From: Novosphingobium organovorum
Lineage (GTDB): Bacteria > Pseudomonadota > Alphaproteobacteria > Sphingomonadales > Sphingomonadaceae
Length of the DNA: 43,174 nt
NCBI RefSeq assembly: GCF_022832435.1
Contig: NZ_JALHLF010000028.1
Coordinates: 1-43,174 of the forward strand
Direction of reading: 5' to 3'
Shown here: positions 20,426 through 29,290 of the stretch, piece by piece
How the letters are laid out: every line of letters starts with the position of its first letter
Position numbering within the stretch: the first letter of the stretch is position 1
Made by a program: the position numbers and the translations under genes
Notes under the pieces: generated by a model
What the model saw: the letters and a program-made list of their open reading frames with translations, nothing else
Database searches by the model: none
Told to the model about the DNA's origin: nothing

Positions 20426-21856
20426 TTACAGCCGGGCGTTGATGTAGGCGCGCGCAACCTCGTCGGGCGTCCAGATTCCGCCAAGGATTCCGCCTTCGCC
20501 GAACAGAGAATCGACGATCCCGAAGCGACCGGCCTGGTTCCAGGCTGCCGCCAACTCGGTCGCAAACGGGTCATCGACCGGACCGTGATCGCCGCGCACG
20601 TGTCGAAGCCAGGCAGCGAGTGCGGCCCAGAGAGCGGTGCCCGGCAAGCCTCGTGCCTGACGGATGGCAAGTGTCTCAAGCCAGCGCTGCGGGATTTTCT
20701 GGCTGCCGTCCATGGCGATTTGGCGCAACCGGTGGTTCAAGGCCTCGTTGTCGAAGCGTTCCAGCAGCGAGCCGGCGTAGGCTGGGAGATCCTGTTCCGG
20801 CGCGGCGGTGATTGTCGATGCCGCTTCGTCGCGCATGAGCGTGGCGACAAGCGGGCGCAGAGCCGGATCGCCGATCGCCTGGTGCACGAAAGTGTGGCCC
20901 CGGTCCAGCCCGAGGTAGGCGAGCGCGGAATGGGCGCCGTTGAGCATGCGCAGCTTGGCGGTTTCGTATGGCGTGACGTCGCGTACGAACTGGGCTCCGG
21001 CGACCTCCCAGCGTGGCCGGTCTTGCGCAAAGTCGTCTTCGATCACCCATTGGCTGAAAGGTTCGGTAACGACCGCCGCGGCATCCTCCAGGCCCAGGCG
21101 TGTGCGAACCGCAGCGCGGTCCGCCTCTGTGGGAGCTGGAACGATGCGGTCGACCATGCTCGAGGGGCACCGGCAGCGGGCTTCAAACCAGGCGGCCAGT
21201 TCGGGGGCCCTTCGCGCGAGGTACTCGCCGATCAGTCGCGCCAGTTGGCGGCCGTTGTGAGGCAGATTGTCGCAGCTCAAAAGCGTGATGCCTTCGAGGC
21301 CCGCTTTGCGGCGCCGTTCGAAAGCCGCCGCGAGAAGGGGATAGAAGCTGCCCTTGTCTGCCAGTTCGACATCGAGCCCGCCATCGGGTTCGCGGCAATA
21401 GCCCTTTTCGGTGACCGTGAAGGTGGCCAGGCGGCAGGTCGGGGCTGCGAGGGCGGCGATGACCGCTTCAGGCTCGCGCGGTGCTATGGCAACGTGGCGG
21501 ACTGATCCCACGAGGCGGGTGGTCGACCGGGTGCCGCAACATTCGGTCACGGTGAACAGGCCATCCTGCGGATTGAGCTGCAGGGCGACGTCAGGCGAGC
21601 GCATCGAGACACCGAGTATGGCCCAGCTATCCATTCCGCCTGGGGCGCCTTGGGCGTCTTGCCCTTGCGCCGCCGCCGCGCTCATCGCCTGATCGGTGTA
21701 CCAGGCCTGATGCGCCCGGTGGAACGCGCCGATACCGAAATGGACGATGCCAAAGTTGGAGAGCGCCGCATCCGGACGTGCGTAGGTAAAGCGCGCGAGC
21801 GTGTCCGGCAGTGTCCGGCAGGTGGCTGCGCTCAATCTTGGGGTGGGTCGGGTCAC
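20426..21856 (-). CDS. uxuB: Mannitol dehydrogenase-family oxidoreductase, probable D-fructuronate reductase
   Basis: A 476-residue, NAD(P)-dependent polyol/uronate dehydrogenase-family protein. The N-terminal nucleotide-binding region includes NFGIVHFGIGAFHRAHQAWYTD (about 33-54); the C-terminal domain carries KLRMLNGAHSALAYLG, with the Lys...Asn...His set used in this family. It starts at a GTG overlapping the uronate isomerase stop by 4 bases (GTGA), indicating translational coupling. In this setting the expected reaction is D-fructuronate to D-mannonate. Mannitol or arabinitol dehydrogenase is possible from sequence alone; the pairing with uxaC and mannonate dehydratase makes UxuB much likelier. 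Confidence 0.87.
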   Translation of the reverse strand: MTRPTPRLSAATCRTLPDTLARFTYARPDAALSNFGIVHFGIGAFHRAHQAWYTDQAMSAAAAQGQDAQGAPGGMDSWAILGVSMRSPDVALQLNPQDGLFTVTECCGTRSTTRLVGSVRHVAIAPREPEAVIAALAAPTCRLATFTVTEKGYCREPDGGLDVELADKGSFYPLLAAAFERRRKAGLEGITLLSCDNLPHNGRQLARLIGEYLARRAPELAAWFEARCRCPSSMVDRIVPAPTEADRAAVRTRLGLEDAAAVVTEPFSQWVIEDDFAQDRPRWEVAGAQFVRDVTPYETAKLRMLNGAHSALAYLGLDRGHTFVHQAIGDPALRPLVATLMRDEAASTITAAPEQDLPAYAGSLLERFDNEALNHRLRQIAMDGSQKIPQRWLETLAIRQARGLPGTALWAALAAWLRHVRGDHGPVDDPFATELAAAWNQAGRFGIVDSLFGEGGILGGIWTPDEVARAYINARL

Positions 21857-23277
21857 AGTTTGTACGCCCGTTTAGGCAGAGTGTAGGTCAGGTCCAAGAG
21901 CACTTCGGCCGCCTCGTCCTCAAGCAGGCGGTGCTCGGCGACAAGGCGGGCCAGGAATGCGCTGTCGATGCGGCGGGCAACATCGTGGCGGGCGGGAATC
22001 GACAGGAAGGCCCGCGTGTCGTCGTTGAAGCCGACCGTGTTGTAGAAACCGGCGGTTTCGGTCGTCTGTTCGCGGAAGCGGCGCATGCCCTCCGGGCTGT
22101 CGTGAAACCACCAGGCCGGACCGAGCCTCAGGCAGGGATAATGGCCGGCCAATGGCGCCAGTTCGCGGGCATAGGTGGTTTCGTCAAGGGTGAACACGAT
22201 CAGGCGGAAATCGGGGGCGTTGCCAAAGCGTTCGAGCAGTGGGCGAAGCGCGCGCACATATTCGGTGGCCACGGGAATGTCGGCGCCCTTGTCGCGCCCG
22301 AAGGCGCGGAACAGTGTCGTGTTGTGGTTGCGCAGCGAGCCTGGATGCAACTGCATGACGAGGCCATCTTCCAGGCTCATGGCGGCCATCTCCGTCAGCA
22401 TCTGGGCACGAAAGAGTTCGGCGTCGGCTGGGGTGAAGCGATTCGAGCACACGCGCGCGAACAGAGTTTCGCAATCGCTGCGGTCAAGGTCCGCCGTCAA
22501 CGCGGTGGGGTGGCCGTGATCGGTCGAGGTCGCGCCCATGGCGGCGAAAAAGCGCCGTCTGTCGCGGTGTGCGGCGAGATAGCCGGCCCAGGTCCGGCAG
22601 TCTTGGCCCGTGCACTCAGACAGCCGATCGAGGTTCGTCTGGAAGCCCTCGAACTCCGGATCGACGACCGGATCGGGACGGTAGGCGGTCAGTACGCGTC
22701 CCTGCCAGCCTCCCGGCCGCTCGTTTTCAAGCCGGATCGCCTGGTGGTGGACCAGCGGGTCGAGAGGACTCTCGGTGGTGGTCAGAACTTCGATGCGGTA
22801 GCGGTCGAACAGCGCCCTGGGGCGAAATTCGGGCCGGGTGAGGGCATCGGTGATCGTGTCGAAATACAGGTCGCAGGTCTGCGCGCACAGGCGCACCTCG
22901 ATACCAAAGCTCTCGCGGAACACCCAATCGAGCCACAACTGCGAAGGGGTGCCGCGAAAAAGGTGGTAGCGCTGTCCGAACTGCCGCCAGGCCTCCCGAG
23001 CCGGGGTGTCCTGGCCCGGTTCGCCAATGCCAAGCGCTTCAAACGAGACCCCTTGAGAATAGAGCATGCGCAGGACGTAGTGATCGGGCTGCAAGAGCAG
23101 TTGTGCCGCATTCGCGAAGGCAGTGTCCTGTGCAAACCACTGCGGATCGGTGTGCCCATGGGGGCTGATGATGGGGAGGTCGCGAACATGGTCGTACAGG
23201 TTGCGGGCAATGGCGCGTTGCGTGGCGTCGCTGGGGAACAGGCGGTCAGGTGCCAGGGTCAGGGCGTGGGGCGTCAC
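21853..23277 (-). CDS. uxaC: Uronate isomerase
   Basis: About 474 residues from a GTG at 23277, 17 bases after the GntR stop; the open frame continues upstream into the regulator gene, but the GTG gives the usual family length. Amidohydrolase-fold signature IISPHGHTDPQWF places metal-binding His40 and His42, and the conserved close TVGFNDDTRAFLSIPARHDVARR contains the catalytic Asp region. It isomerises D-glucuronate to D-fructuronate (and D-galacturonate to D-tagaturonate). No tagaturonate reductase lies in the window, so glucuronate is the probable substrate. Middle gene of a GntR-uxaC-uxuB operon. Confidence 0.93.
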   Translation of the reverse strand: MTPHALTLAPDRLFPSDATQRAIARNLYDHVRDLPIISPHGHTDPQWFAQDTAFANAAQLLLQPDHYVLRMLYSQGVSFEALGIGEPGQDTPAREAWRQFGQRYHLFRGTPSQLWLDWVFRESFGIEVRLCAQTCDLYFDTITDALTRPEFRPRALFDRYRIEVLTTTESPLDPLVHHQAIRLENERPGGWQGRVLTAYRPDPVVDPEFEGFQTNLDRLSECTGQDCRTWAGYLAAHRDRRRFFAAMGATSTDHGHPTALTADLDRSDCETLFARVCSNRFTPADAELFRAQMLTEMAAMSLEDGLVMQLHPGSLRNHNTTLFRAFGRDKGADIPVATEYVRALRPLLERFGNAPDFRLIVFTLDETTYARELAPLAGHYPCLRLGPAWWFHDSPEGMRRFREQTTETAGFYNTVGFNDDTRAFLSIPARHDVARRIDSAFLARLVAEHRLLEDEAAEVLLDLTYTLPKRAYKL

Positions 23278-23294
23278 GGTCTTTTCCAGTTCGG

Positions 23295-24101
23295 CTAAGT
23301 GAAGTTGCCATAGCGCTGGCGCGTCGATGCCGCGGCCTTGCGGGCCTCTTCGAGTGCCTGCTCTTCCACGGCAAAAAGCAGATGCTGGATTACAGCAGCC
23401 AGATGGGTGCGCATGGCGGTGCGCGCAGCGTTCGGATCGCGGTGCTTGAGCGCATCGACGATTGCGGTGTGTTCGTCGACCATGGGCAGGACGTTTGCGG
23501 TGCGCGCCTTTTGCAGGAGTAGCTTGCAGGAAGGAGAGGCCCAGCGCTGCCGCCAAAGTTCCTCTACGGCTTTTTCGATGGCGCTGTTGCGCGTGGCGCG
23601 GGCGATCGTGGTGTGGAAGGCCATGTCCGCGTTCTCTTCGGCGGAATGGTGCTTGTTCTGCTGTCCGATCGCCGCGATGAGGGTCTCGAGCCGCACGATC
23701 TCTTCGGGGGAGATCTGGACGGCGGCCAGTGCGGCGGCTTCGCCTTCGATCGCCATGCGCGCTTCGAGCAGTTCGAATGGGCTGATGTCGAAACCGGGTT
23801 GCGAGGCGCTGTCTTCGTCGCAGGCCGGAAGGCGCTGCACGAATGTGCCCGCCCCCATGCGCACTTCGATCAGTCCGAGCACTTCGAGCGCCAGCATGGC
23901 TTCGCGCACGACCGTGCGGCTGACCGACAGCTCCGCAGCAAGGTCGCGTTCAGCGGGCATTCTGTCGCCGACTTGATAGCGTCCCGACTGCAATTCCTCG
24001 ACGAGGCGCCGGGCAACGCGCTTGTACAGGCGGGTGCCGTCATCCTCGAGCGAGAGGATTTCGGTGAGATCGGCGTCCGTGCCCTTCTTCTTGCTTGCCA
24101 T
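23295..24101 (-). CDS. GntR-family (FadR/FCD) regulator of the uronate operons
   Basis: A 268-residue protein with an N-terminal GntR winged helix (about 24-92: YKRVARRLVEELQSGRYQVGDRMPAERDLAAELSVSRTVVREAMLALEVLGLIEVRMGAGTFV) and a C-terminal FCD ligand domain (about 108-250). The start at 24101 is preferred over 24107 because AGAAAGG is 8 bases upstream rather than 2. It heads the operon with uxaC and uxuB and is divergent from mannonate dehydratase, the arrangement of UxuR/ExuR-like repressors whose inducer is an uronate-pathway intermediate. Likely autoregulated through the intervening gap. Confidence 0.92.
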   Translation of the reverse strand: MASKKKGTDADLTEILSLEDDGTRLYKRVARRLVEELQSGRYQVGDRMPAERDLAAELSVSRTVVREAMLALEVLGLIEVRMGAGTFVQRLPACDEDSASQPGFDISPFELLEARMAIEGEAAALAAVQISPEEIVRLETLIAAIGQQNKHHSAEENADMAFHTTIARATRNSAIEKAVEELWRQRWASPSCKLLLQKARTANVLPMVDEHTAIVDALKHRDPNAARTAMRTHLAAVIQHLLFAVEEQALEEARKAAASTRQRYGNFT

Positions 24102-24193
24102 CGCCATAACCTTTCTATTGCGGTCCAACCAATTTTTTGCAACTGGTAAGTTAATTGCTGGACCAATTTTAAGAGCGTGTTGAGGGCCCCGAT
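24102..24193. promoter_or_regulatory. Divergent GntR/mannonate dehydratase promoter with repeated ACCAATTTT
   Basis: This AT-rich 92-base gap drives two divergent uronate operons. ACCAATTTT occurs twice in direct orientation (24128-24136 and 24162-24170), 34 bases apart, about three helical turns. Flanking bases (GGTCCA and TGGACC) add symmetry of the TGG...CCA kind seen in GntR/FadR-type operators. These are the best candidate sites for the adjacent regulator. Confidence 0.5.
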
Positions 24194-25402
24194 ATGAAAA
24201 TTGAAGCCGCCAAAGTCATCGTTTCTAGCCCCGGACGAAATTTCGTCACCCTAAAAATATGGACCGATCAGGGGGTTTACGGGATCGGCGACGGCACCTT
24301 GAATGGCCGAGAAAAGGCAGTGGTTTCCTATCTTGAGGACCACGTCGTACCGTGCATCGTGGGTATGGACCCCCGGCGGATCGAGGATGTCTGGCAATAC
24401 CTTTACAAGGGCGCATACTGGCGGCGTGGTCCGGTAACCATGCGTGCGATCGCAGCGGTGGACATGGCCTTGTGGGACATCAAGGCCAAGATGGCTGGTA
24501 TGCCACTTTATGACCTCCTGGGCGGAAAGAGCCGAGAGCGGGTCATGGTCTATGGCCATGCCAATGGTTCGGACATCGACAGCACCGTGGAGGCCGTTGG
24601 CCGCTATATCGACATGGGGTACAAGGCGATCCGGGCACAAACCGGTGTGCCGGGCATCAAGGATGCCTATGGCGTGGGACGTGGCCAACTCTACTACGAG
24701 CCTGCCGATGCCACGCTCCCGTCGGTGACCGGCTGGGACACACGCAAGGCACTCAATTATGTGCCGCAGCTGTTCGAGAAGCTGCGCGCGACTTACGGCT
24801 TCGATCACCATCTCCTGCATGATGGCCATCATCGCTACACCCCGCAGGAAGCCGCGAATCTGGGCAAGAGGCTTGAGCCGTATCAGCTGTTCTGGCTGGA
24901 GGATTGCACGCCGGCAGAAAATCAGGAGGCGTTCCGGCTGGTGCGACAGCACACCGTGACGCCGCTCGCGGTGGGGGAGATCTTCAACACGATCTGGGAT
25001 GCCAAGGACCTGATCGAAAACCAGCTGATCGATTACATTCGCACCACGGTTGTGGGCGCCGGTGGACTGACGCATCTCAGGCGAATTGCCGACCTCGCCA
25101 GCCTGTACCAGGTCCGTACGGGGTGCCATGGGGCGACTGACTTGTCCCCGGTGACCATGGGTTGTGCGCTGCATTTCGACACCTGGGTGCCCAATTTTGG
25201 CATTCAGGAATATATGCGCCACTCCGAGGAGACCGATGCGGTTTTCCCGCACGACTACCGGTTCGAGGACGGCCACCTGATCGTGGGGGAAACGCCGGGT
25301 CATGGCGTGGACATCGATGAAGCCCTGGCCGCGCGCTATCCCTACAAGCAAGCCTGCCTTCCCGTCGCGCGCCTCGAGGATGGCACGATGTGGAGCTGGT
25401 GA
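24194..25402 (+). CDS. manD: D-mannonate dehydratase, enolase-superfamily ManD type
   Basis: 402 residues, the length I recall for the characterised Novosphingobium aromaticivorans ManD. Catalytic residues fall at its published positions as I remember them: Arg147 and Tyr159 (general base), Asp210, Glu236 and Glu262 (Mg2+ ligands) and His212 (general acid in HDGHH). It dehydrates D-mannonate to 2-keto-3-deoxy-D-gluconate, the step done by the unrelated UxuA in enteric bacteria. It is first in a two-gene plus-strand operon with KDG kinase, divergent from the GntR regulator. The full set of key residues argues for a high-activity dehydratase rather than a low-efficiency RspA-like member. Confidence 0.95.
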   Translation: MKIEAAKVIVSSPGRNFVTLKIWTDQGVYGIGDGTLNGREKAVVSYLEDHVVPCIVGMDPRRIEDVWQYLYKGAYWRRGPVTMRAIAAVDMALWDIKAKMAGMPLYDLLGGKSRERVMVYGHANGSDIDSTVEAVGRYIDMGYKAIRAQTGVPGIKDAYGVGRGQLYYEPADATLPSVTGWDTRKALNYVPQLFEKLRATYGFDHHLLHDGHHRYTPQEAANLGKRLEPYQLFWLEDCTPAENQEAFRLVRQHTVTPLAVGEIFNTIWDAKDLIENQLIDYIRTTVVGAGGLTHLRRIADLASLYQVRTGCHGATDLSPVTMGCALHFDTWVPNFGIQEYMRHSEETDAVFPHDYRFEDGHLIVGETPGHGVDIDEALAARYPYKQACLPVARLEDGTMWSW

Positions 25403-25428
25403 GCCCCGCACGTGAAGGGAGCGAGCGC

Positions 25429-26316
25429 ATGGTAAACATCGTCTGTCTTGGCGAAGCGATGCTCGAGTTGTCCGGCGCAGGCGAAAGCTGGCGCATGGGC
25501 ATCGGTGGAGACACGGTAAACACTGCCGTACATCTGAGTCGTGCCGGGCATCGGGTGTCGTATATGACGGCCGTGGGCGCGTGCGCATTCAGTGCACGAT
25601 TGCGAGAGGGGTGGGAGCGCGAGGGCGTCAATTCCACGTTGGTGCTGGAAAACCCGGCGGCCTCGCCGGGGCTCTATGCAATCTCGACCGACGAGCGAGG
25701 CGAGCGAAGTTTTACCTATTGGCGTGAGCGCAGCGCGGCGACGCGGCTGTTCGAGACGCCGGGCATCGCGCCGATCGTCGAGCGGGCGCAGGATTGCGAT
25801 CTGTTCTACTTTTCGTTGATCTCGGTGGCGATCCTGTCCGATGCGGGCCGGCAAGGTTTGCTCGATCTCGCCGCTGGTGTGCGCCGAAAGGGGGGGCGGG
25901 TCGCGTTCGACAGCAACTACCGGCCGCAACTGTGGTCCTCGCAGGATGAGGCGATCGCCTTTCGCGATCGCTGCATTGCGCTTGCCGATTTCGGATTTCC
26001 CACCTTCGAGGACGAGAGCACACTCGAGCGTGCGGGCAGTCCGCAGGAGGTTGTGCAAAAGTGGCAGGACCGGGGCTGTGGTGAAGTCGTTGTCAAACTG
26101 GGAGCCGATGGCTGCCTCCTGCCCGACTTGTCGGTCATCCCACCAGCGCAAGTCCTGGTTCCGGTCGATACGAGCGGCGCGGGGGATGCCTTCAATGCGG
26201 GCTATCTTGCCCAGCGACTGAATGGGGGCACGCCCCGTTCTTCGGCCGTGTCGGGCAATGCGCTGGCGGCCTGGTGCGTCATGCGCCGGGGGGCCGTACC
26301 AGCGCGTGAATCATAA
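25429..26316 (+). CDS. kdgK: 2-keto-3-deoxygluconate kinase (PfkB family)
   Basis: A 295-residue ribokinase/PfkB-fold sugar kinase. The start at 25429 has AGGGAG in front of it and begins VNIVCLGEAMLE; an upstream in-frame ATG overlaps manD. Features: GGDTVNTAVHLSRAG (about 27-41, substrate pocket), AFDSNYRPQLW (KDG-kinase-type motif, about 159-169) and DTSGAGDAFNAGYL with catalytic Asp253 and the anion hole. It phosphorylates KDG to KDPG, which then enters the Entner-Doudoroff aldolase step; the aldolase gene is not in the window. It lies 26 bases after manD in the same operon. Confidence 0.93.
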   Translation: MVNIVCLGEAMLELSGAGESWRMGIGGDTVNTAVHLSRAGHRVSYMTAVGACAFSARLREGWEREGVNSTLVLENPAASPGLYAISTDERGERSFTYWRERSAATRLFETPGIAPIVERAQDCDLFYFSLISVAILSDAGRQGLLDLAAGVRRKGGRVAFDSNYRPQLWSSQDEAIAFRDRCIALADFGFPTFEDESTLERAGSPQEVVQKWQDRGCGEVVVKLGADGCLLPDLSVIPPAQVLVPVDTSGAGDAFNAGYLAQRLNGGTPRSSAVSGNALAAWCVMRRGAVPARES

Positions 26317-26382
26317 GACAGGCGTCCCTCGGCGCCCGATCCAAAAATTCGGCACCGGCCCACGCCCCACCCGACCTCCCGA

Positions 26383-26790
26383 CTAGGGTGCAGACTCATT
26401 AATGGGCACACCAGAGGCGGATGCAGACGAGCGTGATAGCCGCGAGGCATTTTCGGGACACTTGTCGTATCGCGTCGCGATGTCCCGGAATTGCTTGATC
26501 CGGTTGAAGAAGCGTTCGACCAGATCGCCCTCGTACTCGGCTGAGACCGCTGACAAAAGCCGATCCCAGACACCGGCTTTGCGCCAGCGTACGAACCTGT
26601 TGTAGCACGTCGTCGAGGGGCCACAGCGTTCAGGTACTTCGGCCCAGGCGGCGCCAGACCGGAACCGCCACATGATTCCATTGAGAACCCGGCGATCGTC
26701 CACTCGCGCAACCCCGCGTGGCTTGTTGGGAAGCAAGGGCTCTATGATTGCCCACTCTCGATCCGTGCGTTCGTAGCCTCGCCGTGCCAT
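26383..26790 (-). pseudogene. Remnant IS5-family transposase, internally deleted and frameshifted
   Basis: The N-terminal part is a good IS5-type OrfA (YERTDREWAIIEPLLPNK, VDDRRVLNGIMWRFRSGAAW, TCYNRFVRWRKAGVWDR). After EYEGD it jumps straight to the C-terminal part (LVERFFNRIKQFRDIATRYDK), so roughly 120-130 codons carrying the DDE catalytic core are missing. In the tail a one-base loss after CPEN shifts the frame, so that CLAAITLVCIRLW is found in a neighbouring frame; a later one-base gain restores INESAP and the stop. The product cannot transpose. It sits between the uronate operon and the terminator of the GH3 unit. Confidence 0.85.
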
Positions 26791-26840
26791 CCATCCCCTC
26801 CAATTCGTCGGGCTCTGAATCAGCAGACCGCTAAAACCTC
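26383..26840 (-). mobile_element. Collapsed IS5-type insertion sequence
   Basis: Probable extent of the dead insertion sequence around the transposase remnant. Candidate ends are CTAGGGTGCAGACTCATTAA on the left and, read inward from the right, TTAGCGGTCTGCTGATTCAG. They resemble each other only imperfectly, so the borders are approximate and no target-site duplication was identified. Right of it, to 26900, nothing else was recognised. Confidence 0.5.
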
Positions 26841-26900
26841 AAGCTATTTTATGAGTTTACGCCTTAGTCCGACGCGCGCCCGCGCTGCGAGACCGATACG

Positions 26901-26938
26901 AAAAAGCGCGGCCCCGGGTATGTTGCCCGAGGCCGCGC
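26901..26938 (-). terminator. Rho-independent terminator of the receptor/SDR/GH39-like/GH3 unit
   Basis: On the minus strand a GC-rich stem (GCGCGGCCTCGGG, loop about CAACATA, CCCGGGGCCGCGC, one mismatch) is followed directly by TTTTT. It begins about 25 bases after the GH3 stop, the right place and orientation to end that operon. Confidence 0.92.
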
Positions 26939-26962
26939 GATGCACCTGCCCGTGTCATGGTC

Positions 26963-29251
26963 TCAGGGAGGAGAGACTGTTCCCGACTTGACCGGTGCAT
27001 CTTTCCAGGTTCGCGCGGTCAAGCGAACCGTGACCGGGGTGCCCATAACCGTAGCACTATCGCCCAGGGCGAATTGATAGGAGCCTGCCGGCATGGACCA
27101 GCCGCCGTCCTTCCAGTCCGCCAGCAAGCGCGGGTCGATGGTCAGGGACACCGTCTGCTGCGCGCCCGGCGCCAGATCCGTGCGCCCGAAGCCGACCAGC
27201 CGCCGCAAAGGCGCGCCGTTGCGCGCGACCAGATAAACCTGCGCAACATTGGCCCCCTTGCGCGGTCCGATGTTTTTGACCCTAAAGGTGACCTTGAGCC
27301 CCGACACGCGCAATTTCGAGGTGGCGAAGTGGGTGTAGCTCAGGCCATGGCCGAACGCGAAGAGCGGGGTCTTGCCGGTCTTGGCGTACCAGCGGTAGCC
27401 TACATCCGAGCCTTCAGGATAGGTAACTTCGAGCGGCTCGGTTTCTTCGGGCATATCGTAAAGATCGGAACCGGGCTTGAGCGTGATGCGTCCGCTGCCG
27501 GGCAGGACCGGATTGGGCAACTGCTCCAGGCTGGCGGGAAACGTCACGGGCAGGCGGCCCGAAGGATTGACCGCACCGGACAGCACGCGCGCGATGGCCG
27601 TGCCACCGCGCTGGCCCGCATACCACGCTTCGACCACCGCGGGAACGCGATCGATCCACGGCATCAGGATGGGGCCGCCGGTTTCGAGCACGACCACTGT
27701 CTTGGGATTGGCCGCCGCCACGGCTTCGATCAGGCCGTCCTGGCCATCAGGCAGGCGAAGGTCGAGCGAATCGTGCCCTTCAGCCATGAACTGGTCGGCA
27801 AAGACGATGGCGATGTCGGCCGACTTCGCGATCGAGGCGGCGCGTGTGGGATCGGTGCCGTCGTCGTAGGTGATGGTGGCCTGCGGGAATTGTCCGCGCA
27901 ACGCCTCGAGCGGCGAGGAAGGCATCCACAGTCGCCGGTGGTAAATCGCATCGCCCGGGATCGGCAAGGACAGCGCGGCGCCGCCTTCGGGCCAGACCTG
28001 CGACGACCCGCCACCGGAAGGCACGCCGACATCGGCATGGGCGCCGATCACCGCGATATGGCGGGCGGTGGCCGTCAGCGGGAGAAGGTTGCCGTCGTTC
28101 TTGAGCAGAACGGTGCCTTGTTCGGCGAGGGACTGGGCGATCCTGGCATCCTTGTCGAAATCGATCGGCCCACCCGGCGCGACCGGCGCATCGGCTAGGC
28201 CAAGGCGGAACATGGTGCGCACGATGCGCGTCACCGAGCGGTCGATTTCAGCCTGGGTTACGCTTCCCTGGGCGAGAGCATCGCGCAGTTGCTGGCCGAA
28301 ATACGATTCGCCGAAAGCCCGCACGCCCGATTCCTGATCGAGCCCCTTGCCGATCGACACGCTGTGCACGCCGCCCCAGTCGGACAGCACCCACCCGTCG
28401 AACCCCCAGTCGTGGCGCAGAACCGTGTTGAGCAGGAAGTCGTTCTCGCACGAGAAGGTGGCGTTGACCTTGTTGTAGGAACACATGACCGCGCCGGGCT
28501 TGCCGATTTCGTCAGCGATCTGGAAGGCGAGCAGGTCGCTTTCGCGCATGGCCGCCTCGTCAATCTTGACGTTGAGGAACGAGCGGCCGGTTTCCTGCGC
28601 GTTGAGCACGTAGTGCTTGATCGTCGAGACGATGTGGTTCGACTGAATGCCACGGATGGAGGCGCCACCCAGGACCCCTGTGAGCAAGGGATCTTCGCTG
28701 AAATATTCGAAGTTGCGCCCGTTGCGCGGTTCGCGCACAAGGTTGACGCCCCCGGCCAGGAGCACGTTGAAGCCTTTGGCGCGGGTTTCCGCGCCCATCA
28801 TGGCCCCCCCGGCGCCAACGAGAACCGGATTCCATGTCGAGGCCATGGCCATCGCCGAAGGCAGCGCGGTGGCGCCGTCCTTGGGCCGGATGAAGCCGCC
28901 CATGTTGGCAACGCCCAGGCTTGCATCGCTCTCGGAAAGAAAGGGAATGCCAAGCCGCGGGACGCCCGGCGTGTAGCCAACTCCGGTGCCGACCCCGGCC
29001 GGACGCTTGCTCGAGGGGACGCGGGCCAGCAGCATGGTCTGAAGCAGGGTCAGTTTCTCGTCCTGCGTCATTTGCGCGACGGCGGCTTCGGCCCGCTCGC
29101 TGGCGCTGGTCGTAGCCTCCGGCGGCGGAGAATCCGCTTCGGGCGCCGCCGACGTCGGCGGCGCAACGGGCGGCGCCGACGCGGACAGTGTGTTCATGGC
29201 GCTGCCCAGCAGCAGGGCGAGTGATGTGCGCGATAGGATCTTGAGCGTCAT
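26963..29251 (-). CDS. Exported GH3 family beta-glycosidase
   Basis: A 762-residue GH3 enzyme with signal peptide (residues 1-26 approx.) and a Pro/Ala/Ser-rich linker (27-50). The N-terminal barrel (about 55-330) carries the nucleophile Asp291 in GWVLSDWGGVHS and substrate-binding signatures GRNFEYFSEDPLLTG and KHYVLNAQE. The C-terminal alpha/beta sandwich (about 380-600) has the usual HIAVIGAHAD start, and a fibronectin-like domain (about 645-750) closes the protein. GH3 members include beta-glucosidases and beta-xylosidases; the sequence alone does not decide. Last gene of a minus-strand unit, 39 bases after the GH39-like gene, with a strong terminator behind it. Confidence 0.92.
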   Translation of the reverse strand: MTLKILSRTSLALLLGSAMNTLSASAPPVAPPTSAAPEADSPPPEATTSASERAEAAVAQMTQDEKLTLLQTMLLARVPSSKRPAGVGTGVGYTPGVPRLGIPFLSESDASLGVANMGGFIRPKDGATALPSAMAMASTWNPVLVGAGGAMMGAETRAKGFNVLLAGGVNLVREPRNGRNFEYFSEDPLLTGVLGGASIRGIQSNHIVSTIKHYVLNAQETGRSFLNVKIDEAAMRESDLLAFQIADEIGKPGAVMCSYNKVNATFSCENDFLLNTVLRHDWGFDGWVLSDWGGVHSVSIGKGLDQESGVRAFGESYFGQQLRDALAQGSVTQAEIDRSVTRIVRTMFRLGLADAPVAPGGPIDFDKDARIAQSLAEQGTVLLKNDGNLLPLTATARHIAVIGAHADVGVPSGGGSSQVWPEGGAALSLPIPGDAIYHRRLWMPSSPLEALRGQFPQATITYDDGTDPTRAASIAKSADIAIVFADQFMAEGHDSLDLRLPDGQDGLIEAVAAANPKTVVVLETGGPILMPWIDRVPAVVEAWYAGQRGGTAIARVLSGAVNPSGRLPVTFPASLEQLPNPVLPGSGRITLKPGSDLYDMPEETEPLEVTYPEGSDVGYRWYAKTGKTPLFAFGHGLSYTHFATSKLRVSGLKVTFRVKNIGPRKGANVAQVYLVARNGAPLRRLVGFGRTDLAPGAQQTVSLTIDPRLLADWKDGGWSMPAGSYQFALGDSATVMGTPVTVRLTARTWKDAPVKSGTVSPP

Positions 29252-29290
29252 TTCAGAGGTAATCCTGCAAGTCCGGACGATGCGCGGCGA

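Noticed and set aside
26957..28198. Plus-strand frame of 413 codons opposite GH3
   Set aside because: Antisense to a clear GH3 protein; no start signal or motif.
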